Source: Sulfurovum sp. (GTDB lineage Bacteria > Campylobacterota > Campylobacteria > Campylobacterales > Sulfurovaceae). From it: 38,424 nucleotides of DNA. A program made the translations under genes and the position numbers. The stretch is from the NCBI GenBank assembly GCA_027068435.1, contig JAMOTA010000023.1:1-38424 (forward strand), written 5' to 3'. The notes beneath the pieces are model-generated. The model was given only the letters and a program-made list of their open reading frames with translations. It was not told where the DNA came from and ran no database searches. Below, in pieces: positions 15,764-26,263 of the stretch; the stretch's first letter is position 1, and each line of letters begins with the position of its first letter.

Positions 15764-17491
15764 TTATTTGGTAATAGAGATGCTATCATGTTCTTCGTCG
15801 TGAACACGGTCAAAATCCATAGCTTTAGAGTTATCCATGAGTACTGGAACAAAAAATAAAGAGACAAATACAGCAGCTACTGTACCTGAGATAAGAGCAA
15901 CACCAAGTCCACCAAAGACTGGGTCACTAGCAAGAAGTGCTGAACCTAAGATAATAGCAACTGCTGTTAAAGCAATTGGTTTTGCTCTTGTTGCCGCGGC
16001 TACGGCAATGGCTTTTCTTTTTTCCATACCATGAAACTCCATTAGTGATTTTGCAAAGTCAATAAGCAAAAGAGAGTTTCGTGAACTTATCCCAATAAGA
16101 GCAATAAACCCAATCAACGAGGTAGCAGTTAGGAAGAACGTATCAGTAGTAAACCAATTTGCTACCCAGTGTCCTACAATAACCCCAATAAGAGAGAGGA
16201 ATGAACCTAGTAATACAATACCAGCAATAGCATAACTTTTATAGTAAATAACCAATAACAAGAATATAAGAATTAATGCAGAAATAAACGCTCCACCTAA
16301 GTCTCTAAATGTATCAAGTGAAACTTTCATCTCACCATCCCATCGTAAAAGAAATTTTTCACCTGTTTTTTTATCTGTTAAATGAAGGTCAAACATGTAA
16401 GTTGTTATGCCTGCTTCTTTTTCTACATCATACTCTTTTGAAAAATACTCAAGCATCACTTTACGTGCATCTAAAAGTGGATATAGTTGAGAAATCATCT
16501 CAGTTTCTGCAATAACATTAATCATACGAGAAAGGTCTTTATGCATTATCATAGGGTGTGATTTCACTTTACGTAGTTTAACAACTTCACTTAGTGGCAC
16601 CATCATACCTTTCATATTCATAAGGTTTAAAGAAGAAAGCTTACTTAAAAGTGCATCCTTCTCTTGAGAAGCTAATGTTTTACTACTTTTATCTAAAACA
16701 AGAAACATATCTATCTGATCAGGCGAATTTCTTGAATTTTTATGTGCGATAACCATACCTTCAAAAGCTAGATACAAAATATTATTTACCTGTTTAACAC
16801 TTAACCCAGATCTTGCTATTTTCTCACTATCTGGAACTAGTTCGTATTTGGTAAATATCTCATCAGCCATAATATCTATATCTACAAGCCCTTCTGTTTT
16901 AGACAAAATTTGTGCTACATCAGTAGAGAGAGTTCTTAACTTCTCTAAATTTTCACCATGAACTTCAACAACAATAGAAGCTAATGTAGGAGGACCTGAT
17001 GGCTGTTCGATAAATTTAATATTTGTTCCAGGTAACTTAGGAGTACAAGCATTTTCAATAAGAGGTCTAAGGCGTTTAACCATTAAAAAAGAGGCTTCAT
17101 CTCTGTGATGTTTATCTGTAAGATTTACGGATATTTCTGAAACATTTTCAGTACGCTTCATACTTGCACCCTTTACCAAACCAGCATAGTCAAGAGGAAT
17201 ACCTTGTCCTAAAAAGAGTTCAATATTTAATATTTCTTTCTCTTTTTTCAAAAAATCAATAACACAACTACTCATCTGCTTTGTCTCTTCAATGGAACTG
17301 CCAGTAGGGGTATCTACATAAATAGAAAAAGTATTTGCACTTTTACCTGGAAGCATTTTAGCCAATACCATCATAGTAGGAAACATCATCAATGAAGCAA
17401 AAAAAGCCGCTATTGTCAGTGAGACAACCAATGTTTTTTTAGACTTTTTATCAAGTATGCTATAGATAAAACCTTCAAGTTTACTCATCAT
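15764..17491 (-). CDS. RND efflux permease, C-terminal half (split gene)
   Basis: 575 residues equal to the second half of an AcrB-type pump: TM7 (~20-45), the second porter/docking domain (~50-390), and TM8-12 (~395-555). The start at 17491 overlaps the N-half stop by 11 bases. An AAGGAG lies directly upstream, 3 bases before the first ATG and 6 before the second, so it has a real ribosome binding site. In TM10 the AcrB SAKN Lys is replaced by Arg (SSRN, ~R471). The two halves must assemble in the inner membrane as one pump, with the adaptor and TolC-like gene of the same operon. The substrate is unknown. Confidence 0.9.
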   Translation of the reverse strand: MMSKLEGFIYSILDKKSKKTLVVSLTIAAFFASLMMFPTMMVLAKMLPGKSANTFSIYVDTPTGSSIEETKQMSSCVIDFLKKEKEILNIELFLGQGIPLDYAGLVKGASMKRTENVSEISVNLTDKHHRDEASFLMVKRLRPLIENACTPKLPGTNIKFIEQPSGPPTLASIVVEVHGENLEKLRTLSTDVAQILSKTEGLVDIDIMADEIFTKYELVPDSEKIARSGLSVKQVNNILYLAFEGMVIAHKNSRNSPDQIDMFLVLDKSSKTLASQEKDALLSKLSSLNLMNMKGMMVPLSEVVKLRKVKSHPMIMHKDLSRMINVIAETEMISQLYPLLDARKVMLEYFSKEYDVEKEAGITTYMFDLHLTDKKTGEKFLLRWDGEMKVSLDTFRDLGGAFISALILIFLLLVIYYKSYAIAGIVLLGSFLSLIGVIVGHWVANWFTTDTFFLTATSLIGFIALIGISSRNSLLLIDFAKSLMEFHGMEKRKAIAVAAATRAKPIALTAVAIILGSALLASDPVFGGLGVALISGTVAAVFVSLFFVPVLMDNSKAMDFDRVHDEEHDSISITK

Positions 17492-19100
17492 CTACTCCTT
17501 TAGTATGTTCATGCTTATGTTCTGGCTTCTTTAAAAGTTTTAGACTTAAATACGGTGTAAATATATATGCTACAAAAAGTGAAGCTACTAATGCTACGGG
17601 TACATTGTAAGGGATAGGTTTCATAAATGACCCCATCATTCCTCCAACAAAAGCCATAGGAACCATCGTTAAAATAATTGCTAAGGTTGCAACATTTGTA
17701 GGTGCTCCAATCTCATCTGTAGCCTCTATAAGTAATTCACCCATCTCTTTATCCTCTACGCCATGACTGTGCAAGTGTCTGTGAATATTTTCAATAACAA
17801 TAATTGCCGCATCAACTAAAAGACCCAAGGATAGTAGTAGTGCAAAGAGTGTAATTCTATTCATTGTTTGCCCTGTCATCCATGCGGTAAAAAGTGTTAC
17901 TGCCAAGATAGCTGGTACAGAAAAAGTAACAATAATAGATTCTCTCCAACCCAAAGCAAAAACTAACATCAAAGCGATAATAACAATAGTAATAAGCAAG
18001 TGATGCATCAATTCATTTACTGCTTCATTTGCTCTTTCACCATAGTTTCTTGTTATTAGATAGCCTACACCCTCTTTCGCAAACTCAGCTTCATAACCTT
18101 TAAGAACCTCTACAACATCTTCTGCTACAAATACAGCATTGGTTCCTGCTAATTTTGCAACTGTCATAGTTATCTGATTTAACTCTTCACCCACTGTTGA
18201 ATCATTTGCATCTTTCTTAAAATGTATTTTTGCTGTTTGGAAATTTTGAATATCTAAACCACTAGTTACCACTGCAACATCACGTAAGTAAATAGGAGAG
18301 CCCATATATTGTGCAACGATAACTGAACCTACATCCTCTACACTCTCTATAGCGTTATTTACTCCAAATATAATTAATTTATTATTTTGTGTTCGCCCTT
18401 TAACTTCAGGCACATCAACAGCTACAGATTGTACTGCTTGCATGATTTGCCCCAAAGAGAGGTGATATGCAGATAGTTTTCCCATGTCAACTTCAATATT
18501 ATATTGAGCTTTTCTTGAACCTTTAAGTGTTGTTTTTGCTACAGCATCTACAGCATTGATTTTTTGTTGAACCTTTCTAACCGTTTCAAAAAGTTTAACA
18601 TCATCGACATTTTTACTATCTTTAAGATAAAAAGCAACGGTAATAATAGGTATATCGATATCGATATCAAATGGTTTAATAAGAGGTTGCATAACCCCCT
18701 TAGGCATACTGTCCATATTTTGCATTACTTTATCATAAAGCTTTAAGTTAGAATCTTCTCTATTCTCACCAATATAATACATAACATTTACAATACCAAC
18801 ATTGTCCATTGCCATACCATATACATGCTCTATACCTCTTACTTCACGAAGTTTTCTCTCTAAAGGTTTTACAATTATATTTTCTATCTCTTTAGGAGTA
18901 GCTCCTGGCATTGCTACAATAATAGCTCCACCAGAAATAGCTATTTGAGGGTCTTCCTCTCTAGGCATAGTATTTAGAGCTAAATACCCCATAATAAGTA
19001 AAAATACACCCAATACTGCTGTTAAAGGGTTACGTAAAAAACCCTTTGCTAATCTTCCTGCTATATCTGTAACTTGATACTCTTTTTTTTCAGTCATCAT
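17481..19100 (-). CDS. RND efflux permease, N-terminal half (split gene)
   Basis: 539 residues equal to the first half of an RND pump: TM1 (~24-46), porter domain (~50-350), TM2-6 (~365-523). It ends in a His/Lys-rich cytoplasmic tail (KPEHKHEHTKG) exactly where full-length pumps have the TM6-TM7 linker. The proton-relay site in TM4 reads GLLVD430-A431-AIIVIEN: the first Asp is kept and the second is Ala, as in one-Asp RND subfamilies. Starts three bases after the adaptor gene. The intact linker position and the ribosome binding site of the next gene argue for a genuine two-gene pump rather than a frameshift. Confidence 0.9.
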   Translation of the reverse strand: MMTEKKEYQVTDIAGRLAKGFLRNPLTAVLGVFLLIMGYLALNTMPREEDPQIAISGGAIIVAMPGATPKEIENIIVKPLERKLREVRGIEHVYGMAMDNVGIVNVMYYIGENREDSNLKLYDKVMQNMDSMPKGVMQPLIKPFDIDIDIPIITVAFYLKDSKNVDDVKLFETVRKVQQKINAVDAVAKTTLKGSRKAQYNIEVDMGKLSAYHLSLGQIMQAVQSVAVDVPEVKGRTQNNKLIIFGVNNAIESVEDVGSVIVAQYMGSPIYLRDVAVVTSGLDIQNFQTAKIHFKKDANDSTVGEELNQITMTVAKLAGTNAVFVAEDVVEVLKGYEAEFAKEGVGYLITRNYGERANEAVNELMHHLLITIVIIALMLVFALGWRESIIVTFSVPAILAVTLFTAWMTGQTMNRITLFALLLSLGLLVDAAIIVIENIHRHLHSHGVEDKEMGELLIEATDEIGAPTNVATLAIILTMVPMAFVGGMMGSFMKPIPYNVPVALVASLFVAYIFTPYLSLKLLKKPEHKHEHTKGVDDE

Positions 19101-19103
19101 AAA

Positions 19104-19901
19104 CTACTTAATAAGAATTTTAGCATACATACCAGGATAGACAGAATATCCCTTAGCATCAAACTCTATTTTAATTTTAAATTTATGTGTCATAGGATTT
19201 GAACTAGGGATAATAGAGGAAATTTTACCTGTACTAACAAAACCCATAGATACAATTTCTACTTCAACATCTTTGCCTAAATTGATATATTTAAGTTGTG
19301 TTTCTGAAATTTCTGCAACGATTTTTAATCGACTTAAATCTGTTAATATAACTGCTGGCATACCAGGTATTGCCATCTCACCTTCATTTAATCTTTTTGC
19401 AACAATTACACCATCATTAGGTGCTTTAATTTTGAGATAATTATATTGGTTAAGTACTTCCTCTTTTTTTGCTTCAGCCTGTTCTACTTGTTTTGTAGCA
19501 ATAGTTACCATATCTTTAAGATTTTTAGCCGCAAGTTCTAAAGTTTCTAACTCATACTTAGAGACCATTTTCTTTTTATACAGTCTTTGGTGTCTTGATA
19601 AGTTCATTAAAACATTGTTATATTGGTTGATATTCATCTGAAGTGCCAATCTTGCTTGCGAGATACCCAAATCTACTTGTCTTTCAGCCGACTCAATCTC
19701 TTTTGAATCTATCTCATAAAGTAGTTGACCTTTTTTTACAATATCACCTTCAGAGACTGCCATTTTTTTAACATAACCCATATAACGACTTGTCATCATT
19801 TTTTGATTATCTGACACAACTGAACCAGTTAAATTAATCTCTACAGCATTTATGCTTACTGCCATAAGACTCATAGTTATGAATGTAATAATTTTTTTCA
19901 T
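19104..19901 (-). CDS. RND efflux periplasmic adaptor (MFP/HlyD family)
   Basis: 265 residues. The signal peptide is ~1-19, the first lipoyl half GYVKKMAVSEGDIVKKGQLLYEI, the helical hairpin ~70-150, the second half KAPNDGVIVAKRLNEGEMAIPG (split by the hairpin), and a barrel ending YPGMYAKILIK. It connects the inner-membrane pump to the outer-membrane channel. It overlaps the TolC-like gene by four bases (ATGA) and is three bases from the permease N-half: a tight operon. Paralogous to 10535-11335 through most of its length. Confidence 0.93.
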   Translation of the reverse strand: MKKIITFITMSLMAVSINAVEINLTGSVVSDNQKMMTSRYMGYVKKMAVSEGDIVKKGQLLYEIDSKEIESAERQVDLGISQARLALQMNINQYNNVLMNLSRHQRLYKKKMVSKYELETLELAAKNLKDMVTIATKQVEQAEAKKEEVLNQYNYLKIKAPNDGVIVAKRLNEGEMAIPGMPAVILTDLSRLKIVAEISETQLKYINLGKDVEVEIVSMGFVSTGKISSIIPSSNPMTHKFKIKIEFDAKGYSVYPGMYAKILIK

Positions 19902-21259
19902 ATTTTTCCTCCAGAATTTAATATACTTTTTAATTCAAATATTTTTGTGTTATGTTTATTTTTAACAGTTAAAAGCTTTAAAAGAATTTCAAGCTCTTTT
20001 GATTGTTTAATTAAAACATCTGTTATAGATACTATTCCCTCTTTGTATCTTGCACTATAGTTTTGATAAACTTTTTTAGCAAAACGCAACTGTTTTTTAT
20101 AACTTCTTACATCTGCACTTATACTAAGAATTTCTGTTTGCAATTTTTTAACTTTTAAAGCAATACCACTTTTAGCTAAGGCAACTTGGTCTTTTACTTT
20201 TAAGTAATTTACTTTTGCTTTCTCTAAGTTAGCACGGTCTGTACCTCCACTAAATACATTCCAATTTACTTGAACCCCTATAGTGTATGCATCTTTTTCA
20301 TTAAAGTCACTCCATAAACTATTATCTGCACTTCCATACTCAGCAAAACCACCTACAGTAGGCTGAAAATTTGCTTTTTCTACATTAATTGCCATCTCTG
20401 TAATTTTTAAACCCAATTTAGCTTTTTGAATATCTATATTGTTCGCTTCAAGTTTGGCTTTAGTAACGCGAGGCATTGAAGCCATCTCATTTACTTTTCT
20501 TATTGAAGCCACATCTTTGTTAAGCAAGAAAGAGAGGAATTGGTAAGCCAAATCACGATTTAGTTTTGCTTGGTTATACATACTTTCTGCTTCAACTTTA
20601 CGTGCTTGCACTTCAAGAAGATCAATATCTTGTGCATATCCCTCTTCTTTCATACTATTAACAATAGACTCCAAACGTGTGATGTTACGAATCATCTTAG
20701 AGAGATTTTTAATATAGTTATCTACTAATGAAATATCATAATACGCTTTTTTAGTTTGAAAAATTTTAGTGTTAAGTAGTTGAGCCGTGTCATATTGGCT
20801 CATTCTATAAAGTGCCTTAGTAATATGCCCATACTCTGTTAACTTACCACCTGTATAGATGGGTAACATATACGAAATTTTTGTCTGATAGTGATTTCTT
20901 GCATCAGGATAATTTAATGCATCAGGTGCAACAGGTAGAGGATTGGTCTGTCCACTCATATCGAACTCACCAAAACCAAAATCTCCAAACGTAGCTTCCC
21001 TACTTTGAAGCTTGAAACCAAATACATTTCCAGCATCATTTGAACGCATCGCAGATACTGTAACATCAACTTTACCGTAATGATACCCTTGTGCTGCCTT
21101 TGCTTCATACTGTTTCATCTGTTGATTAAAACGTGATATTTTCAACTCTAAATTATCTTTTTTTACTATTTTTATAGCATTTTTAAGACTTAAATTCTTT
21201 AAGTCAGCAAAAAGTGGTAAGGCAAGTAGTAGTAAAAAGATGTATCTTTTCATAAACAT
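19898..21259 (-). CDS. TolC-family outer-membrane efflux channel
   Basis: 453 residues with a signal peptide (~1-18, LLLLALPLFADL). It has the two-fold outer membrane efflux protein repeat: long helices with short beta segments (YMLPIYTGGKLTEYG near 140; VNWNVFSGGTDRANLEKAK near 340). The C-terminus is helical. It forms the outer-membrane exit duct of the tripartite pump. First gene of the minus-strand operon; AGGAG lies 9 bases before the ATG at 21259, and a second in-frame ATG two codons later is an alternative start. The 191 bases upstream are AT-rich. Confidence 0.93.
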   Translation of the reverse strand: MFMKRYIFLLLLALPLFADLKNLSLKNAIKIVKKDNLELKISRFNQQMKQYEAKAAQGYHYGKVDVTVSAMRSNDAGNVFGFKLQSREATFGDFGFGEFDMSGQTNPLPVAPDALNYPDARNHYQTKISYMLPIYTGGKLTEYGHITKALYRMSQYDTAQLLNTKIFQTKKAYYDISLVDNYIKNLSKMIRNITRLESIVNSMKEEGYAQDIDLLEVQARKVEAESMYNQAKLNRDLAYQFLSFLLNKDVASIRKVNEMASMPRVTKAKLEANNIDIQKAKLGLKITEMAINVEKANFQPTVGGFAEYGSADNSLWSDFNEKDAYTIGVQVNWNVFSGGTDRANLEKAKVNYLKVKDQVALAKSGIALKVKKLQTEILSISADVRSYKKQLRFAKKVYQNYSARYKEGIVSITDVLIKQSKELEILLKLLTVKNKHNTKIFELKSILNSGGKI

Positions 21260-21411
21260 AATAATTAACTCCTAATATAAACTTTGATTATAGCATAAAG
21301 TGTGAGATTAGACTATAGTAGATTTAACGCGATTATATCTAATAGAATAGAATTTATTGATTAAAAAAAGTATTTAGTATCAATTTATTTGAAGAAATAT
21401 GAAGAAGAAAC

Positions 21412-21436
21412 ATAGTGTGCCTAAAAGACACACTAT
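21412..21436 (-). terminator. terminator of serA
   Basis: The stem ATAGTGTG/CACACTAT with a 9-base loop, 14 bases beyond the serA stop, followed on the minus strand by TTTCTTCTTC. It closes the pheS-serA cluster. Confidence 0.65.
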
Positions 21437-21450
21437 TTAGAAATAATATT

Positions 21451-23040
21451 TTAAAGTGTAGCGTGACTTACGCTAATGCATGCTTCCAAAGATGAGAGTT
21501 CATCAAGTACTTTTTTAGATATTTGACCATCAACACGAACAACTGCTAATGCTTGTTGTTTTGTATCTCTACCCAATCTGAAATCTGAAATATTTAATGC
21601 ATTACTAGCCATAATATGACCAACATCACCTATTACACCTGGAGTATCTGTATTTCTAAAGAAAATCATAGTACCCTTAGGTTCTACATCTAAGATATAA
21701 TCATCAATTTCAATAATACGTTGCTCTGTATCATCAAATACAGTTCCTGCTATAGAGATAATACCCTCTGCTGTTGTAAGTTTAATACCTACTTTATTAG
21801 TAAAACCACTATTATTAGGTCTTACTTCTATACTCATATCAATACCACGTTCTTCAGCAACAAATTCTGCATTAACATAGTTTACATGATCACCTAAAGA
21901 TTCAGATAAAACACCAACTGTAGCAAATGTACTTAAAGATACTAAATGATCTTCAATAGGTCCTGATGCTATAACTTTAATCGATTTAACTGCACTTTTT
22001 GTAACTTGTGCTGAGAGATGACCTATTTTTTGAATAAGCTCAAGGTATGGACGTACAAAATCTGGTAATTCATTCTCTTTAATAGGAAGATTCAATGCAT
22101 TGGGATATGAGATACCTTTTGCTGCCAAAATAGCATTTTCAGCCGCTTGAATAGCAATATTACGTTGAGACTCTTTTGTATTTGCCCCTAAGTGAGGTGT
22201 TACTGTTACATTATCTAAGTCAAGTAAAGGGTGATCTGTTGCTGGTTCTTTGTTAAATACATCAATACCTGCCATAGCTATTTTACCTGATGTTAACCCT
22301 TCAAGAAGTGCCTCTTCATTGTAAAGCCCACCTCTTGCACAGTTAATAAGAATAACACCATCTTTCATCTTAGCAATTTCAGCACTATCTATCATGCCTA
22401 TAGTTTCTGAATTTTTAGGTGTATGAATCGTAATAATATCACACGCTAAAATATCCTCAAGATTTTTAGTATAGTCAATATCAAGATTTGTAGCTTTACT
22501 AGAATCAATGTAAGGGTCGTATGCTAGAACATCCATCTCAAATGCTTTTGCACGTTTACCTACTCTTGAACCAATATTACCAAAACCAATAATACCTAAT
22601 TTTTTATCTTTAAGTTCAGTACCATACCAATCTTGTCTTCTCCATACACGTTCAAGTTTAAGATTGTTATGTGCATAAGGAAATTTTCTTACACATGAAA
22701 GTAAGTGAGCCATAGTAAGTTCTACTGCTGCAATAGTATTCGCAGTAGGTACATTCATAATAACAATACCTTGTTTACTAGAACCTGGAATATCAACATT
22801 ATCTACACCTACACCTGCTCTAACAACTGCGGTAACATTATTAGCAGAAGCTAAAAATGCATCATCAACATCTGTAGAAGAACGTGTAATTGCAACATCA
22901 GCTAAAGGAATAATCTCTGAAATAAGTTTATCTTTAGGTTCATCAGCAGCATTTATAAGTTCTATTTCACTATCGTTTGCAAGGATATCCAAGCCACTTT
23001 GATGTATATGGTCACAAACAACTATTGTTTTTTTTGACAT
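21451..23040 (-). CDS. serA: D-3-phosphoglycerate dehydrogenase
   Basis: 529 residues, the long SerA type: substrate/NAD domains (1-~310), ASB intervening domain (~315-450), C-terminal ACT domain (~455-529) for serine feedback. The NAD loop is GFGNIG (152-157), and the catalytic triad is R236 (NCARGG), E265 (NKEPA) and H283 (TPHLGAN). It catalyses the first step of serine synthesis from 3-phosphoglycerate in the cytoplasm. It follows rpsA after 132 bases that contain a small hairpin, so it may be partly independent of the upstream genes. Confidence 0.96.
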   Translation of the reverse strand: MSKKTIVVCDHIHQSGLDILANDSEIELINAADEPKDKLISEIIPLADVAITRSSTDVDDAFLASANNVTAVVRAGVGVDNVDIPGSSKQGIVIMNVPTANTIAAVELTMAHLLSCVRKFPYAHNNLKLERVWRRQDWYGTELKDKKLGIIGFGNIGSRVGKRAKAFEMDVLAYDPYIDSSKATNLDIDYTKNLEDILACDIITIHTPKNSETIGMIDSAEIAKMKDGVILINCARGGLYNEEALLEGLTSGKIAMAGIDVFNKEPATDHPLLDLDNVTVTPHLGANTKESQRNIAIQAAENAILAAKGISYPNALNLPIKENELPDFVRPYLELIQKIGHLSAQVTKSAVKSIKVIASGPIEDHLVSLSTFATVGVLSESLGDHVNYVNAEFVAEERGIDMSIEVRPNNSGFTNKVGIKLTTAEGIISIAGTVFDDTEQRIIEIDDYILDVEPKGTMIFFRNTDTPGVIGDVGHIMASNALNISDFRLGRDTKQQALAVVRVDGQISKKVLDELSSLEACISVSHATL

Positions 23041-23156
23041 CTAATAACCTTTTTTTGAAATTTTAATGTACATTTTAGTACGGGGGAGAGTACGATATAA
23101 TCGTAAATGTCAAAATCAAAAAGAGATAAACTATCTATCTCTTGCTTAATCTTGAC

Positions 23157-23174
23157 AAAAGTCTATTGACTTTT
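23157..23174 (-). terminator. hairpin at the end of rpsA
   Basis: AAAAGTC/GACTTTT with a TATT loop, overlapping the rpsA stop on the minus strand and followed by a short T run. A second small stem AAGAGATA/TATCTCTT sits at 23121-23143. Together they could attenuate read-through into serA. Confidence 0.5.
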
Positions 23175-24825
23175 ATTTTTTTAACATGTCACCAAAAGCA
23201 TCACCTAGAGTCATGCTATCATCTTGATCTAAGTTAAGTTGTTCCATAGCTTCTCTCTCTTCTTGACGCTCAAGTCTTTTAACAGAAACTCTGATTCTAT
23301 CAGTGTTAGCATCGATAAAGCTAATTACACCTTTAATCTCTTGACCCTTTTCAATCTCTTCTACTTTCATAGGGTAAAGATCTTCAGTTCTGATAAGTGC
23401 ATCAACATTCTCTTCAAGTGCAATAAATACACCAAAGTCTTTTTTGTCTTTCACTGTACCAGTAACGATTGCACCATTTTTGTGTGTTTCAGCAAATGCT
23501 TTAATAGGAGAATCTTCTAAAGCTTTTTTACTTAATGAAATTTTACCAGCATCTCTATCGATTTTGATAATCTTCACTTCTACTTCATCACCAACTTTAA
23601 GTTCAGTTTTAGCATTTTGTGATTTATCCCAAGAGATTTCTTGATTATGAAGTAAACCTTCAATAGCTCCAACTCTTACAAATGCACCAAAGTCAGTAAT
23701 AGATGTTACTGTACCAGATACTACATCACCTACTCTATTTTCAGCTGTAAATGCATCCATAGGTTTAGGAAGAAGTTTTTTAAGACTTACTCTAAGTCTT
23801 CTACCCTCTTTATCAATTTCGATAACTTCAACATTGATATCAGAGTTGTTTTCTAAGTAATCTTTTGGATGTTTAACATTTTTGTCCCAAGAGATTTCAG
23901 ATACGTGTAGGAACGCTTCTAAATCTTCACCAAGGTCAACAAATACACCATAAGGTTCGATGTTAGAAACTGTAGCAGTTACAGTATCACCTACACCTAT
24001 GATTGCATCAATATCAGCCCAAGGATCAGGGTTAGCATCTTTAATAGATAATGAAAGGTGTCTTTTCTTTTTATCATACTCTAAAGCGATAACATTAACT
24101 TCATCACCCTCTTGGAAATATTTAGAAGGATTAACTGGTCCTTTGTGAGAAATTTGTGAATAGTGAACAAGTCCGTCCATGCCACCAACATCTACAAACA
24201 TACCATAAGAAGTAATTTTCTTAATAGTACCGATTACTGGATCTTTACTCTCAAGAAGTACTGCTACTATCTCTTCAGTTTTAGCTTTATCACGCTCTAT
24301 AAGTTCTTTTCTTGAAACAACTACAGAACCTTTATCTTTATCAACTTTAACGATAACAGCTTTAACTTTTTTACCAATAGGGTCTATTTTAGAAGATAGG
24401 TAAGAGAGTGTACGTGGCATGAAGAATTCTAAACCATCACAATCTACAACATAACCACCTTTGTTTTTCTTAGTAACAGTACCTTCAATAATGTACTCTT
24501 GCTCATCATCATACTCAGCAATAAACTCATTAAGTGCTACACGTGAAAGTGCTGCTGTATATGAGATACGACCTCTACCCATAGTGATAACATCAATAGT
24601 GTCACCTACTTTAAATAGTACAGTTTCATTTTCATCTTTGATTTCATCAAGTGAAAGGTTAGCATCTCTACCACCACCAATATCTACTACTGCTAAATTA
24701 TCTTTTTCATCTATTTTAACAATTGTACCTGTAACTAAATCACTTCTTGACTCTGACTTTTTAAACGATTCCTCGAGCATCGCCTCAAAATCTACTTCTT
24801 CTATTTCGATATCTTCGAACTTCAT
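23173..24825 (-). CDS. rpsA: 30S ribosomal protein S1
   Basis: 550 residues built of six S1 (OB-fold) repeats, beginning at ~30, 113, 197, 285, 369 and 453. Typical turns are GMFVDVGGMDGLVHYSQIS, GVFVDLGEDLEAFLHVSEIS and GAFVRVGAIEGLLHNQEIS. It binds mRNA at the ribosome during initiation. AAGGAT precedes the ATG. The 153-base gap to aroA holds only AT-rich DNA and a weak GTCG/CGAC stem, so rpsA may have its own promoter within the pheS-serA cluster. The acidic N-terminus is normal for the family. Confidence 0.97.
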   Translation of the reverse strand: MKFEDIEIEEVDFEAMLEESFKKSESRSDLVTGTIVKIDEKDNLAVVDIGGGRDANLSLDEIKDENETVLFKVGDTIDVITMGRGRISYTAALSRVALNEFIAEYDDEQEYIIEGTVTKKNKGGYVVDCDGLEFFMPRTLSYLSSKIDPIGKKVKAVIVKVDKDKGSVVVSRKELIERDKAKTEEIVAVLLESKDPVIGTIKKITSYGMFVDVGGMDGLVHYSQISHKGPVNPSKYFQEGDEVNVIALEYDKKKRHLSLSIKDANPDPWADIDAIIGVGDTVTATVSNIEPYGVFVDLGEDLEAFLHVSEISWDKNVKHPKDYLENNSDINVEVIEIDKEGRRLRVSLKKLLPKPMDAFTAENRVGDVVSGTVTSITDFGAFVRVGAIEGLLHNQEISWDKSQNAKTELKVGDEVEVKIIKIDRDAGKISLSKKALEDSPIKAFAETHKNGAIVTGTVKDKKDFGVFIALEENVDALIRTEDLYPMKVEEIEKGQEIKGVISFIDANTDRIRVSVKRLERQEEREAMEQLNLDQDDSMTLGDAFGDMLKK

Positions 24826-24978
24826 ACCTATCCTTCATGTGTGCCTAATTTTGCGTTATTATAGCTAAAATTTTTATTAGAATGCTTAGGATAAGATTGA
24901 AATATATTATCTAATGTAGATTTATTGTTCTAAAAATAACAGTTTCTAGTCGTACTAGTCGCTAAAACGACCACTAAA

Positions 24979-26262
24979 TTAATATTTTGAAATACTCTTA
25001 AGTACTTCAAAATACGTAGGAAAAGTTTTAGCTGTACACTCTGGTTCGTTGATGGTGACTGATGCTTTATCTAGGGCTAGTAGTGAAAAACACATGGCTA
25101 TTCTGTGGTCATCATAGGTATCTATAGTGGCATGTTTTAGCACTTTTGGAGGGATGATTTGAAGGTAGTCTTTACCTTCTACCACTTCTGCTCCTACTTT
25201 ACGTAGCTCTGTAGCCATAGCAAACAGTCTATCTGTCTCTTTAACTCTCCAATTATAAATGTTACAAAGTGTGGTTGTACCTTTGGCAAAAAGTGCTGTA
25301 GTTGCAATAGTCATAGCAGCATCAGGGATATGGTTAAAATCCATATCTATAGCGTGTAGTTTATCTTTTGTAACAGTAACATACCCCTCTCCCCATTCTA
25401 CTTTTGCACCCATTTTCTCAAGTACATCTACAAATTGAATATCACCTTGTATACTATTTTTACCGATACCTGTTACCTTTACACTCCCACCCTTAATAGC
25501 AGATGCTGCTAAAAAGTAAGAGGCTGAAGAGGCATCTCCCTCTACCATAAAAGAGTCAACAGCAGTATAAGTCTGTCCCCCTCTTATAGTAAAGGTTTCA
25601 TAATTATTATTGATTACCTCAACACCAAATGTTTGCATAATATTTAGGGTTATATCAATATAAGGCTTGGAGACTAATTCACCTACAATGGTAATATATG
25701 TATCTTTTTTTGCCATAGGAGAGGCAAGAAGTAGAGCTGTTAGAAACTGACTAGAGATAGCACCTTCTATCTTAACTTCTCCTCCTTGAAGCCCATTGGC
25801 TTCAATCTTTAGAGGAGGATAACCCTCATTTTCTAAGTAATTTATATTTGCTCCCGCTTCACGCAGTGCATCTACTAAGTGTCCTATTGGTCTCTCTTTC
25901 ATGCGAGGTTCACCAGTAAGCACATACTCACCCTCACCTAGACAGAGTGCTGCACATAAAGGACGCATAGCTGTCCCTGCATTTCCTAAAAAAAGTTCTT
26001 GTAATTTATCACTTTTTATTGCTCCTGCATTTCCCTCTATGGTACATAGTGTTTTATCTTCAGATAATTCATACTTTATGCCTAACTGTTTAAGTGCGTT
26101 TAGCATATGTCGTGTATCATCGCTCTCTAAAAGGTTAGATATTTGTGTAGTACCTTTAGCAAGAGCTGCTAAAAGTAATGCTCTATTTGAAAGACTTTTA
26201 GAACCAGGAAGGTTTATCTCTCCCTCTATTTTACTAATGGGTTCTAGTGTGAGTCTGTTCAT
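24979..26262 (-). CDS. aroA: 3-phosphoshikimate 1-carboxyvinyltransferase (EPSP synthase)
   Basis: 427 residues. It joins shikimate-3-phosphate and PEP in aromatic amino acid synthesis. Motifs are [16 protein letters not shown] (19-34), [11 protein letters not shown] (92-102, PEP site), [11 protein letters not shown] (~170), and the closing [10 protein letters not shown] and [15 protein letters not shown] (with CFSLL rather than AFSLA). It starts one base after the ispH stop, so the two are translationally coupled. Confidence 0.96.
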   Translation of the reverse strand: MNRLTLEPISKIEGEINLPGSKSLSNRALLLAALAKGTTQISNLLESDDTRHMLNALKQLGIKYELSEDKTLCTIEGNAGAIKSDKLQELFLGNAGTAMRPLCAALCLGEGEYVLTGEPRMKERPIGHLVDALREAGANINYLENEGYPPLKIEANGLQGGEVKIEGAISSQFLTALLLASPMAKKDTYITIVGELVSKPYIDITLNIMQTFGVEVINNNYETFTIRGGQTYTAVDSFMVEGDASSASYFLAASAIKGGSVKVTGIGKNSIQGDIQFVDVLEKMGAKVEWGEGYVTVTKDKLHAIDMDFNHIPDAAMTIATTALFAKGTTTLCNIYNWRVKETDRLFAMATELRKVGAEVVEGKDYLQIIPPKVLKHATIDTYDDHRIAMCFSLLALDKASVTINEPECTAKTFPTYFEVLKSISKY

Positions 26263-26263
26263 C

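Noticed and set aside
17481-17491. Sequencing frameshift in the RND permease
   Set aside because: The overlap carries an AAGGAG at correct distance from the second start, and the break is in the cytoplasmic linker between TM6 and TM7, so a natural split is more likely. Not fully excluded without read data.
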